Source: Lachnospiraceae bacterium | GTDB lineage: Bacteria; Bacillota; Clostridia; Lachnospirales; Lachnospiraceae | DNA length: 37,475 nt | Reading direction: 5' to 3' | Assembly (NCBI GenBank): GCA_024699355.1 | Contig: JAILPR010000282.1 | Coordinates: forward strand, 1 to 37,475 | Shown: piece after piece, positions 16,346 to 24,012 of the stretch | Layout of the letters: each line of letters starts with the position of its first letter | Numbering within the stretch: position 1 is the first letter of the stretch | Made by a program: the position numbers and the translations under genes | Notes under the pieces: generated by a model | Database searches by the model: none | Told to the model about the DNA's origin: nothing | Seen by the model: only the letters and a program-made list of their open reading frames with translations

Positions 16346-17473
16346 ATGATTTATTTAAATCACGGAGCAACTTCATATCCGAAACCGCAATGTGTAACAG
16401 ATCGGGTGGCAGAGCAGCTTGCTGCGCTGCCATCCGGGCAGTTTCGCAGCACTGCGGGAATCGATGACGGAGATCTGTTTACCGCGGCGCGCGAGGGTAT
16501 CGCAAAGATCCTGGGTGTTCGCAGCGAGCGGATCTTTTTTACGTCCGGATCGACAGAGGCACTAAATTTCCTGATCAGTGGGTTTCACCTGCCGGCAAGT
16601 GCTTTTCTGACGACTGCGGCAGAGCACAACAGCGTGCTCAGACCCTTGTTTCAACTGATCGAACATGAGGAGTTGCCCTCGATCGTTCCGGTGGATCAAA
16701 ACGGCCGCATCAGCCCGGAGGCGATTGAGCAGGCGATCCTGCCAAGGCACAAGGTACTGATCGTCAACCATTGTTCGAATGTGACCGGAGCGATCGCGGA
16801 TCTTAAGACGATCGGACAGATTGCAAAAGCACACGGGTTATGGTTCCTGGTGGATGTATCTCAAAGTGCCGGTTGTATTCCGATGTCGCTTGATGAGGTG
16901 GGGGTTCATGGGGCCGCATTTACCGGACACAAAGCATTGCTGGGAATCCAGGGGAGCGGTGGCATGTATCTTTCCGAAGACCTGCCGATCTCGCCTGTGA
17001 AATTTGGCGGTACGGGGAGAGATTCATCTAAAATCCGCTACACGGACGGCGATGCCGAATGGGAAGTCGGGACGCAGAATTCTCCTGGCATCGCGGCGCT
17101 TGCAACCGCTGCTACGTATGTGCTCAGACAAGATGTTGCAAAGATCCATCAATACGAGAGCCGTCTGGTTACGGAGACCAAACAGCGCCTGTCCGCACTT
17201 CCGAACGTTCATGTGATCGGTATGACTGGAGATGACTACGGGCCGGTGGTCAGCTTTACGATCGATGGCATGAACTGTGCGGATGTTTCCTATATTTTGC
17301 AAAACAGTTATGATATCGTTACACGGAGCGGTCTGCAGTGTGCACCGCTCATTCATACCTATCTGGGAACGGCACCGAAAGGGTGCGTCCGCGCGAGCTT
17401 TGGCTTCTCCAATACGATGGAAGATGTGGACGCATTGGCGTATGCGGTACGTGAGATCACAGAAGCATTGTAG
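16346..17473 (+). CDS. Cysteine desulfurase-like class V aminotransferase
   Basis: A 375-residue PLP enzyme of the SufS/CsdA-like group that lacks the usual isc or suf neighbours. It begins IYLNHGATSYPKP. His94 (AEHNSVLRP), Asp170 and Gln173 (LVDVSQSAGC) bind PLP. Lys196 in FTGHKALLG is the Schiff-base lysine. Cys332 in SGLQCAPLIH is at the position of the catalytic persulfide cysteine, so sulfur transfer from cysteine is plausible. The family also includes lyases with other substrates, so the reaction is not settled. It starts three bases after the isomerase-like gene and is surely cotranscribed with it. No scaffold or sulfur-acceptor gene is nearby unless the following 98-residue protein plays that part. 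Confidence 0.88.
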   Translation: MIYLNHGATSYPKPQCVTDRVAEQLAALPSGQFRSTAGIDDGDLFTAAREGIAKILGVRSERIFFTSGSTEALNFLISGFHLPASAFLTTAAEHNSVLRPLFQLIEHEELPSIVPVDQNGRISPEAIEQAILPRHKVLIVNHCSNVTGAIADLKTIGQIAKAHGLWFLVDVSQSAGCIPMSLDEVGVHGAAFTGHKALLGIQGSGGMYLSEDLPISPVKFGGTGRDSSKIRYTDGDAEWEVGTQNSPGIAALATAATYVLRQDVAKIHQYESRLVTETKQRLSALPNVHVIGMTGDDYGPVVSFTIDGMNCADVSYILQNSYDIVTRSGLQCAPLIHTYLGTAPKGCVRASFGFSNTMEDVDALAYAVREITEAL

Positions 17474-17489
17474 AGAGGGGAAGTGTGTT

Positions 17490-17786
17490 ATGCAGGTAAT
17501 ATCCAAACGTCCATCGATCGAGCGGTGTACGGAATCCGGTTGGGATGCGTATGATCTGATCACTTCACTTCCGATCGACGATGAACTGATCGATTCGCTC
17601 AGAATGTTTGAAGGTTCGTTTCTGTATATGAAGAGCCTGAAACGTCCGTTTTTTAAGTTGGAAGCGGATCTTTACGTGATGAAAGGTGTGAAAGGGGATC
17701 CGTTTTTCAGAGTTGCATTGCATCGGGATCAGGAGGCATACTTAGATCAGATGATTGATCAGATCAATGCAGCAAACAAACGGTAG
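17490..17786 (+). CDS. Uncharacterised 98-residue protein
   Basis: I do not recognise this family. The ATG at 17490 is preceded by GAGAGGGGAAG, so the reading frame, although open further upstream inside the previous gene, begins here. The product is soluble with no membrane segment or signal peptide. It has a central motif FEGSFLYMKSLKRPFFKLE followed by YVMKGVKGDPFFRVALH, suggesting a small beta-rich domain, and ends in a helix. It has a single cysteine (Cys14). It sits between the desulfurase-like enzyme and the AraC regulator with 16- and 9-base gaps, so it belongs to the same operon and may assist the PLP enzyme. That role is only inferred from position. Confidence 0.8.
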   Translation: MQVISKRPSIERCTESGWDAYDLITSLPIDDELIDSLRMFEGSFLYMKSLKRPFFKLEADLYVMKGVKGDPFFRVALHRDQEAYLDQMIDQINAANKR

Positions 17787-17795
17787 GAGAGAGCC

Positions 17796-18653
17796 ATGAT
17801 CATCTATAAAGACAATATCATTTTGGATTCGCATCTGCCGTTTCGCATCACGAGACATGTGCTGAAGCGGGAGGATAATCTGGCAGAATGTTTTCATTAT
17901 CATGATTTTTGCGAGATCACCTATGTGGAGTCCGGTCAGGGATCTTATAAGGTCAACGGCAGGATCCTGAAGATGAATCCGGGCGATCTGATCATCTTTA
18001 ATAATGTGGAGCCCCACGGCTGGATGGTCGAAGATGAGACCATGACGGTACTGGTTATGACGTTTTCAACGGACTTTGTTTCCTCGCCGACCGATGCCCT
18101 TTCCCAAAAGTATTTAAAGCCGTTTGCGGAGCGGGGCAGTAATTTCCAAAACCGTATCTCGGGGGAAGATGCCAATGTTGAGGTTATCTATGCGCTGATG
18201 CTTGAAGAATTTGAAGAGTATCATAACAAAGATGCCGGTTATGAGTGTATGATCAAGGCGGATACTCTGAAGATCCTGACGCTTTTGTTGCGTCATTACA
18301 GGGATGATGAAAGCATTACCGCAGGCGGCAGAAAACTGGACGATAAGATCAAATGCATGCATCGCCTGGAACAGGCCGTCTATTACATCAATACGCATTA
18401 TGCGGAAAAACTCATGCTGGAAGATGTCGCCTCTATCGTCTATATGAGCCCGAATTATTTCAGCACGTATTTCCATAATGTGACCGGTAAAACCTTCAGT
18501 GAATATATTACGCTTCTTCGACTGCAACGCGCCGGAGAACTGCGCAGCAGTACCGATCTGAGCGTTTCGGATATTGCGTTGGAATGCGGATTTCGCAACT
18601 TATCCAACTATTATCGTTTGCAAAAAAAATACGGAAAAAGTGTTTGCATTTGA
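17796..18653 (+). CDS. AraC-family transcriptional regulator
   Basis: A 285-residue regulator. An N-terminal cupin domain (about 10–110; FHYHDFCEITYVESGQGSY and MNPGDLIIFNNVEPHG) would bind a small ligand. Two C-terminal helix-turn-helix motifs follow (LMLEDVASIVYMSPNYFSTYF and LSVSDIALECGFRNLSNYY). The start has TAGGAGAG. It is the last gene of the isomerase/desulfurase cassette and probably controls it, likely through the inverted repeats at 14845–14940. The C-terminus stops at KKYGKSVCI, a few residues short of the usual P-x-x-Y-R ending. The final codons carry the −35 box of the rplS promoter. Confidence 0.92.
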   Translation: MIIYKDNIILDSHLPFRITRHVLKREDNLAECFHYHDFCEITYVESGQGSYKVNGRILKMNPGDLIIFNNVEPHGWMVEDETMTVLVMTFSTDFVSSPTDALSQKYLKPFAERGSNFQNRISGEDANVEVIYALMLEEFEEYHNKDAGYECMIKADTLKILTLLLRHYRDDESITAGGRKLDDKIKCMHRLEQAVYYINTHYAEKLMLEDVASIVYMSPNYFSTYFHNVTGKTFSEYITLLRLQRAGELRSSTDLSVSDIALECGFRNLSNYYRLQKKYGKSVCI

Positions 18654-18672
18654 TGATGGAATATGATAAACT
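18644..18672 (+). promoter_or_regulatory. Promoter for rplS
   Basis: TTGCAT at 18644–18649 and TAAACT at 18667–18672 with a 17-base spacer. It overlaps the end of the AraC-type gene. The expected start is near 18680, leaving a leader of about 75 bases. TATGAT at 18662–18667 is an alternative −10, but its upstream spacing is poor. Confidence 0.5.
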
Positions 18673-18694
18673 TCTAATGTTGCGTAAGAAGATG

Positions 18695-18736
18695 GTCCGC
18701 TGTTACAACCTGTATTAAGAACATCGAATACTCAGA
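18695..18736 (+). ncRNA. Candidate L19 leader RNA structure
   Basis: In the rplS leader, TGTT (18701–18704) can pair with AACA (18720–18723), while GTATT (18712–18716) can pair with AATAC (18727–18731). The two helices cross and would make a pseudoknot. CTG (18700–18702) can also pair with CAG (18733–18735). Firmicutes rplS genes often carry an autoregulatory L19 leader, and this could be a member. The assignment rests on position and hand pairing only. Confidence 0.4.
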
Positions 18737-18753
18737 TAGATAAAGGAGACAAT

Positions 18754-19101
18754 ATGAACCAGATTATTCATGAAATCGAAGCAGCTCAGCTGAAAGAGAC
18801 TGTTGATCAGTTCTCAGTAGGTGATACCGTAAGAGTACACGGTAAGATCAAAGAAGGTAACCGCGAAAGAATTCAGATTTTCGAAGGTACCGTAATCAAA
18901 GTACAGGGCGGTAGCAACCGTGCAACCTTCACTGTAAGAAAAGAGTCCAACGGTGTTGGCGTTGAGAAGACCTGGCCGATGCATTCTCCGAATGTAGAGA
19001 AGGTAGAGCTTGTCAGAAAGGGTAAAGTAAGAAGAGCGAAACTGTTCTACTTAAGAGATCGTCACGGTAAGAAGGCAAAGGTAAAAGAAGTTATTCAGTA
19101 A
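18754..19101 (+). CDS. rplS: 50S ribosomal protein L19
   Basis: A 115-residue large-subunit protein located at the 30S–50S interface. The [31 protein letters not shown] and [13 protein letters not shown] motifs are diagnostic, and the C-terminus [20 protein letters not shown] is typical. AAGGAG (18743–18748) fixes the ATG. It is separated from its usual upstream partner trmD by the four-gene cassette, and it has its own promoter and a possible leader RNA. A strong terminator follows. Confidence 0.97.
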   Translation: MNQIIHEIEAAQLKETVDQFSVGDTVRVHGKIKEGNRERIQIFEGTVIKVQGGSNRATFTVRKESNGVGVEKTWPMHSPNVEKVELVRKGKVRRAKLFYLRDRHGKKAKVKEVIQ

Positions 19102-19118
19102 TCTTTATGAAACAGACG

Positions 19119-19148
19119 GCTGTCGATGGAAACATCGGCAGCTTTTTT
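19119..19148 (+). terminator. Terminator after rplS
   Basis: A 10-bp stem GCTGTCGATG / CATCGGCAGC (19119–19128 with 19133–19142, one G·U) is capped by a stable GAAA tetraloop and followed by six T (19143–19148). Confidence 0.9.
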
Positions 19149-19149
19149 G

Positions 19150-19179
19150 TTGTACATATGGGGCGTAAAATCGTATAAT
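19150..19179 (+). promoter_or_regulatory. Promoter for lepB–rbgA
   Basis: A perfect TATAAT at 19174–19179 with a weak TTGTAC at 19150–19155, spacer 18 bases. It begins right after the rplS terminator and lies 26 bases before the first lepB start. Confidence 0.6.
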
Positions 19180-19205
19180 ATGAGTAGAAGTTTAGGGGAT
19201 AAGAC

Positions 19206-19793
19206 ATGCCACGCAGAAACAAGGGATTAAGTTTTTATACGAAACGTAAGAAACTCAGCGCAACTGCAATTCGAGAGATTGCAAGCTGGGTATTTCTTTT
19301 GATATTGGCTTTTTTGATCGCATATGTATTTGTGTTTTCCGTCGGTCATAAGACCAGCGTGATCGGTGATTCCATGGAACCGGCTTTGGTCAATGGCGAG
19401 GAAGTGCTCATCAATCGTCTGGTGTATTCGGTCAGTGATCCGGGGCGCGGAGATGTGATCGTCTTTTTGCCGAACGGAAATCAAAACACGCACTATTATG
19501 TGAAACGTGTGATCGGACTGCCGGGAGAGTACATTCAGATCGAAGGAGGCCATGTGCTGATCAACGGAACGCTTTTGGAAGAAGATGAGACGCTGGATCT
19601 GATGGAAGACGGCGGTATTGCCGAGAATGGGCTAAAGCTCGGAGAACATGAGTATTTTGTCCTGGGAGATAACCGGAACAATTCCGAAGACAGCCGATCC
19701 GCCAATATCGGTGTTGTCAGTGAAGACAATATCATAGGAGAAGCCTGGTTTCATCTGGGCACAAGTGAACATACATTAGGATTGATAGAATAG
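19206..19793 (+). CDS. lepB: Signal peptidase I (first copy)
   Basis: Membrane serine peptidase that removes signal peptides from exported proteins. A basic N-terminus (to about residue 24) precedes one membrane segment (about 27–46), leaving the catalytic domain outside. The nucleophile is Ser56 in VIGDSMEPAL and the general base is Lys100 in YYVKRVIGLPGE. GDNRNNSEDSRS is the conserved box E. It has 195 residues. AGGGGAT precedes the ATG. A second, divergent signal peptidase lies at 20765 after rbgA. Confidence 0.95.
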   Translation: MPRRNKGLSFYTKRKKLSATAIREIASWVFLLILAFLIAYVFVFSVGHKTSVIGDSMEPALVNGEEVLINRLVYSVSDPGRGDVIVFLPNGNQNTHYYVKRVIGLPGEYIQIEGGHVLINGTLLEEDETLDLMEDGGIAENGLKLGEHEYFVLGDNRNNSEDSRSANIGVVSEDNIIGEAWFHLGTSEHTLGLIE

Positions 19794-19800
19794 GAGTTTT

Positions 19801-20643
19801 ATGAATTTTCAATGGTACCCCGGGCACATGACCAAGGCCAGAAGAATGATGGAAGAAAATATCAAACTGATCGATCTGCTGATCGAGATGCTTGATGCAA
19901 GGATTCCGATGGCGAGTCGTAATCCGGATATTGATACGCTTGGAAAAAACAAATCCAGGCTGGTGATCTTAAACAAAGCGGATTTGGCCGATCCTGAGGT
20001 GAATCAACAGTGGATCCGTTATTTCCAGGAACAGGGCGCCGTGACGGTAGAAGTCAATTCCAAGAGCGGAGATGGCATTTCAAAGATCAAAGCTGCCGTA
20101 GAAGAAGCTTGCAAGGCAAAATTAGAACGTGACCGCGCAAGAGGGATCATCAATCGTCCGGTCAGAGCCATGGTTGCCGGGATCCCGAATGTCGGCAAGT
20201 CGACCATGATCAATGCGATCGCAGGGCGTCCCAGTGCAAAGACCGGCAATAAGCCCGGCGTGACCAAAGGAAAGCAGTGGATCCGACTCCAAAAGAATCT
20301 GGAACTTTTAGATACGCCCGGAATCCTATGGCCGAAAATGGAAGATCAGCAGCTTGGTCTGCACATTGCGCTGATCGGTTCGATGAATGATGAACTGTTT
20401 GCATCCGATGATCTGGCATTTGAACTGATCAAGGAACTGCAACAGAAATATCCGCTTGTTCTTGAACAGCGCTTTGATGCGGTAAAAGATCTACAGGATC
20501 CGATTGAGATCCTGCAGGCCATTGCGGTCAGCAGAGGGTGCCTCAAAAAAGGTGCAGAGCCGGATCTGGTGAAGGCCGGATCGATCCTGATCGAGGAGTT
20601 TCGAAGCGGAAAGCTCGGCAGATTATCGTTGGAGCGACCATAA
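19801..20643 (+). CDS. rbgA: Ribosome biogenesis GTPase RbgA (YlqF)
   Basis: Essential late-stage 50S assembly GTPase in Firmicutes. It is a circularly permuted GTPase: G4 VILNKADLAD (about residues 55–64) comes before G1 GIPNVGKSTMIN, then G3 LLDTPGILWP. The N-terminus FQWYPGHMTKARRMM is characteristic. A C-terminal helical domain completes the 280 residues. The ribosome site AGGAG (19792–19796) overlaps the lepB stop codon, so the two genes are coupled. The lepB–rbgA–rnhB order is conserved in Firmicutes. Confidence 0.96.
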   Translation: MNFQWYPGHMTKARRMMEENIKLIDLLIEMLDARIPMASRNPDIDTLGKNKSRLVILNKADLADPEVNQQWIRYFQEQGAVTVEVNSKSGDGISKIKAAVEEACKAKLERDRARGIINRPVRAMVAGIPNVGKSTMINAIAGRPSAKTGNKPGVTKGKQWIRLQKNLELLDTPGILWPKMEDQQLGLHIALIGSMNDELFASDDLAFELIKELQQKYPLVLEQRFDAVKDLQDPIEILQAIAVSRGCLKKGAEPDLVKAGSILIEEFRSGKLGRLSLERP

Positions 20644-20764
20644 GATCTCGTCAGAGATCGGCAATATCTCCGATTCGTTTTTCTTTAGAGCAACCGGAAC
20701 TGTTCTTGCATAAAGAAATCGGCGAAATTCGCCGAAATATATAAGGCAGAGGGGAAATGACATC

Positions 20765-21313
20765 ATGAAGAAAAGCAACAGCATTTTAAGAGAGATTTTA
20801 AGCACCGGGATTTACTTACTGTGTATTTTGGTCATTACGTTTCTGATCATCCAGTATGTCGGACAGCGGACACAGGTACGTGGATCTTCCATGTATGCGA
20901 CGCTGGAGGATGGCGATAATCTGATCGTGGATAAATTATCCTACAGATTCCATGATCCGGAGCGTTTTGACATCATCGTTTTTCCGTTCCAATATGCGGA
21001 TGAAACGTATTACATCAAGCGCATTATCGCTCTTCCGGGAGAGACGGTACGGATTGATGAGCAGGGCTATATTTACATCAATGATGTGCTGCTGGAGGAA
21101 AGCTACGGTTATGAAGTGATCAAGGATCCGGGCAGAGCGATCAACAGCGTCACACTGGCGGATGATGAGTATTTTGTTCTGGGAGACAACCGGAACAATT
21201 CGACCGATTCCCGTACGGAACTGGTCGGGAATATCAAGCGCGACGATATCATCGGACGCGCATGGGTCCGGATCTATCCGTTCTCAAAAATCTCGTATAT
21301 GGGAAACAAGTAA
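20765..21313 (+). CDS. lepB: Signal peptidase I (second copy)
   Basis: A second type I signal peptidase of 182 residues. The membrane segment is about residues 12–32. The nucleophile is Ser42 in VRGSSMYATL and the base is Lys85 in YYIKRIIALPGE; FVLGDNRNNSTDSR is box E. It differs clearly from the copy at 19206 in the residues around the nucleophile (GSSM instead of GDSM), so it is an old paralogue rather than a recent duplication. A weak ribosome site AGAGGGG lies about ten bases upstream. The 121-base gap before it contains the hairpins GATCTC–GTCA–GAGATC (20644–20659) and TCGGCG–AAATT–CGCCGA (20719–20735) but no clear promoter. Confidence 0.95.
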   Translation: MKKSNSILREILSTGIYLLCILVITFLIIQYVGQRTQVRGSSMYATLEDGDNLIVDKLSYRFHDPERFDIIVFPFQYADETYYIKRIIALPGETVRIDEQGYIYINDVLLEESYGYEVIKDPGRAINSVTLADDEYFVLGDNRNNSTDSRTELVGNIKRDDIIGRAWVRIYPFSKISYMGNK

Positions 21314-21314
21314 C

Positions 21315-22070
21315 ATGCAAAAAATCAGTGAGATCAAAGAGGCCCTGGCAGCTTGCACGATCGAGCAGTTGCCGGAGCTGATGAGCATATATGAAAGTGA
21401 TGAGCGAAATGGCGTTCAGGTGCTGCTGCAAAAAGCACAACGCAGAATCCAAACTCTGGAAGCGGAAAAAGAACGCATCGAATCTCTGAAGGTATTTGAA
21501 AAGCAGTATGACATGTATTCTTATATCTGTGGCATCGACGAAGCGGGAAGAGGACCCTTTGCGGGGCCGGTCTGTGCGGGTGCCGTGATTCTACCCAAAG
21601 ATTCCCAATTGCTGTATTTAAATGATTCCAAAAAGCTCTCCGAGAAAAAGAGAGAAGAACTGTTTGATCAGATCAAGGACTATGCAGTATCTTACGGAAT
21701 CGGATTTGCGAGCCCGGAGCGGATCGATGAGATCAATATTTTGCAGGCAACGTATGAAGCCATGCGGGATGCGGTATCTCAGTTATCGCCGCAGCCGGAT
21801 CTGCTGTTAAATGATGCGGTAACGATTCCGAAACTGCCGATGAAACAGGTGCCGATCGTTCACGGAGATGCAAGGAGTGTCTCGATCGCGGCAGCCAGTA
21901 TTCTGGCCAAAGTAACGAGGGATCGCCTGATGCGTCAATATGATGAGGTGTATCCGGAATACGGGTTTGCCGGAAATAAAGGATACGGTACAGCAGATCA
22001 TATTGCTGCGATCCGGAAATACGGACCGACGCCGATCCACCGCAGATCGTTTATTCATGATTATATTTAG
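21315..22070 (+). CDS. rnhB: Ribonuclease HII
   Basis: Removes ribonucleotides and RNA primers from RNA–DNA hybrids. The catalytic domain begins near residue 72 with CGIDEAGRGPFAGPV (first Asp and Glu); further acidic residues are in LLNDAVTIP and VHGDARSVSIAAASILAKVTR. About 70 residues precede it, a charged helical extension often seen in Firmicutes RNase HII. The gene is 251 residues from ATG 21315, one base after the lepB stop; the same frame is open upstream, but only as a shadow of lepB. The ribosome site is weak, so translational coupling is likely. Confidence 0.95.
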   Translation: MQKISEIKEALAACTIEQLPELMSIYESDERNGVQVLLQKAQRRIQTLEAEKERIESLKVFEKQYDMYSYICGIDEAGRGPFAGPVCAGAVILPKDSQLLYLNDSKKLSEKKREELFDQIKDYAVSYGIGFASPERIDEINILQATYEAMRDAVSQLSPQPDLLLNDAVTIPKLPMKQVPIVHGDARSVSIAAASILAKVTRDRLMRQYDEVYPEYGFAGNKGYGTADHIAAIRKYGPTPIHRRSFIHDYI

Positions 22071-22096
22071 CGTAGGCACAGCGAGGAACCGAAGGT

Positions 22097-23980
22097 ATGC
22101 CATTGCAGCTGGGAAATATTAATGCATATAACAATCCGACACAGACGGGATCCGCTGCGGCAACGACAGAGGCCTCGTCTGCATCTGCCACGCAAAATGC
22201 TGCCCGTTCGCAGGTAGCGTTGACCCTGGGCCAGACGGTTCAGGGGCAGGTCAAAAGTTTAAACGGAAATCAGATTGTCTTAAATCTCGGACATAACGTT
22301 GAAATCAATGCACGCCTCAGTCAGGAGGCCAATCTATCGGTCGGACAGAATATTCTGTTCGAAGTCACCAGTGCGCAAAACAATCGTATTGCGCTTCTGC
22401 CACTGTATACCAACACCGCACAAAATTCGACCGTGCTTAGCGCATTAAAAGCCGCTGAGTTACCGGCGACTACAGAGAACATTCAAATGGTATCCACGAT
22501 GATAAGGGAAGGCATGTCGATCGATAAAGAGTCCGTGCTCTCCATGAGCCGGTTATCTGCGAATTATCCGAACTATGCGCCATCTTCCGTCGTGGAATTA
22601 AGCAGTATGGGGATGTCGATCACGGAAGGGAATCTGGCACAGATCGAAGCATATCACAATATGAATTATCAGCTGATGGATACGGCATCCCAGCTCACAT
22701 CCGATCTGGGGAGTCTTGTCAGCGAGTATGCACAGAATGGGCAACTGCAGGACGGACTGCAATTCATGAGCGCAGCGCTGGGGGCTTTATCCGGGGACGG
22801 GATGCTGAATGCAGCGGCCGCGCAGGATCTATCGGCACTAGGAATCCTGCCGGGAGCAGAAGGTGGTGCTTCGGATGCTGCGAACGTGATCGCAATGCCG
22901 GCGGAGGCAACGCTTGCAGCCGATGGTGCGCTTTTGGCTGAAACTGCGACGGAAGGCGCAGAAGGCGCGACCGGAGCACTTTCGGATGGAGCGAACGGTG
23001 CACAGCAGGCAGGAACCGCTTTGAACGGAACGCTTTCACAAGCGTTATCCGGTGCCGCAGATGCACTTTTGAGCAGACTTGGAATGGACGGGGACGGTGT
23101 ATCGGTCTCCATTTCGGGCGGCGTTTCCGAAGAAGCCCTGGCAACACTGAAAAGTGCTGCATCTTCAGGAGATGCGCAGGCGTTTGTATCTGCACTGAAT
23201 CAGGCAAATGTCCAGACAGTGGTATCGGCAATGGGAGATCAGGATCTTTCCGGACAGTTTGCACAGATGCTTTCGTCACTGCAGGATGCGCTCTCAGAGG
23301 GCGCGCAGTTCCCGGTGACCTATCAGGCGTTAAATGATGCCTTTCAAAAGCTCTTTGGGGCACAGGTCTCAAAAGAATGGATGCTCTCTCCGGAGGAATT
23401 TGCGGATAAAGAGCAGGTGAAGGCATTATATGAGCGTATATCCACGCAGGCCGATGCACTGCAAAAAACGTTGGCCGGTTTTGGCAAAGAGAATTCCGCG
23501 GCAGGCTCAAATCTTGGACAGATGCAGCAAAATCTGGACTTTATGAATGCCTTAAATCAGATGTATCCTTATGTACAATTGCCGCTGCGCGCCAGCATGG
23601 AGAACGCCCATGGGGATCTCTACGTGTACTCCAACAAAAAGGGCAGAGCACAGGAAGACGGTAGTGTCAGCGCTCTGTTGCATCTGGAAATGCAGCATTT
23701 GGGGGATATGGATATCTATGTGAAACTAAAGGGAGATCTGGTATCTACGCATTTCTATCTGGAAGATGAAAGCGTCATTGACTTCCTCGAAGGAAATATG
23801 CATTTGCTGGATGAACGCCTAAGTCAAAGCGGGTATCGGGTCAATACCGAGGTCTCCGGCAGAAGCGAGTTACAGAGCAACAAAGAGACGGTGGAGACCA
23901 AAGATATTGTCTCCAGGATCCGTGGTGTGGATGAGCAGCATAAGCTGATCAGTTATCAGAGCTTTGATGTACGAGCGTAA
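22097..23980 (+). CDS. FliK-like hook-length-control-type protein
   Basis: A 627-residue protein with three parts. The N-terminal domain (about 35–105) contains LGQTVQGQVKSLNGNQIVLNL and resembles a small beta domain. The middle is low-complexity and Ala/Gly/Ser-rich (about 225–400). The C-terminal domain (about 505–600) contains LLHLEMQHLGDMDIYVKLKG and FYLEDESVIDFLEGN and resembles the FliK C-terminal domain, which in flagella signals hook completion to FlhB. It is followed by a gene for an isolated FlhB-type cytoplasmic domain, its natural partner. No flagellar structural gene is in the window. B. subtilis has, as I recall, a comparable ylqG–ylqH pair after rnhB. Function outside flagella is unknown. 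Confidence 0.75.
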   Translation: MPLQLGNINAYNNPTQTGSAAATTEASSASATQNAARSQVALTLGQTVQGQVKSLNGNQIVLNLGHNVEINARLSQEANLSVGQNILFEVTSAQNNRIALLPLYTNTAQNSTVLSALKAAELPATTENIQMVSTMIREGMSIDKESVLSMSRLSANYPNYAPSSVVELSSMGMSITEGNLAQIEAYHNMNYQLMDTASQLTSDLGSLVSEYAQNGQLQDGLQFMSAALGALSGDGMLNAAAAQDLSALGILPGAEGGASDAANVIAMPAEATLAADGALLAETATEGAEGATGALSDGANGAQQAGTALNGTLSQALSGAADALLSRLGMDGDGVSVSISGGVSEEALATLKSAASSGDAQAFVSALNQANVQTVVSAMGDQDLSGQFAQMLSSLQDALSEGAQFPVTYQALNDAFQKLFGAQVSKEWMLSPEEFADKEQVKALYERISTQADALQKTLAGFGKENSAAGSNLGQMQQNLDFMNALNQMYPYVQLPLRASMENAHGDLYVYSNKKGRAQEDGSVSALLHLEMQHLGDMDIYVKLKGDLVSTHFYLEDESVIDFLEGNMHLLDERLSQSGYRVNTEVSGRSELQSNKETVETKDIVSRIRGVDEQHKLISYQSFDVRA

Positions 23981-24012
23981 TACCTGCGACAGATCACAGG
24001 GAAGGGATCACA

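Noticed and set aside
18622..18629. Frameshift or phase variation at the A8 run in the AraC-type gene
   Set aside because: The current frame keeps the family match through KKYGKS, and neither alternative frame restores the expected C-terminus.
20706..20743. Promoter for the second lepB (TTGCAT and TATATA)
   Set aside because: The hexamers are 26 bases apart with a hairpin between them, so they cannot form one sigma-A promoter.
21162..21314. N-terminal extension of RNase HII
   Set aside because: This in-frame stretch overlaps the catalytic C-terminal part of the second signal peptidase, and the ATG at 21315 gives the normal protein.
22764..23510. A 248-codon − strand frame inside the FliK-like gene
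   Set aside because: The product is Pro/Arg/His-rich low-complexity sequence, the expected reverse of an Ala-rich coding region.
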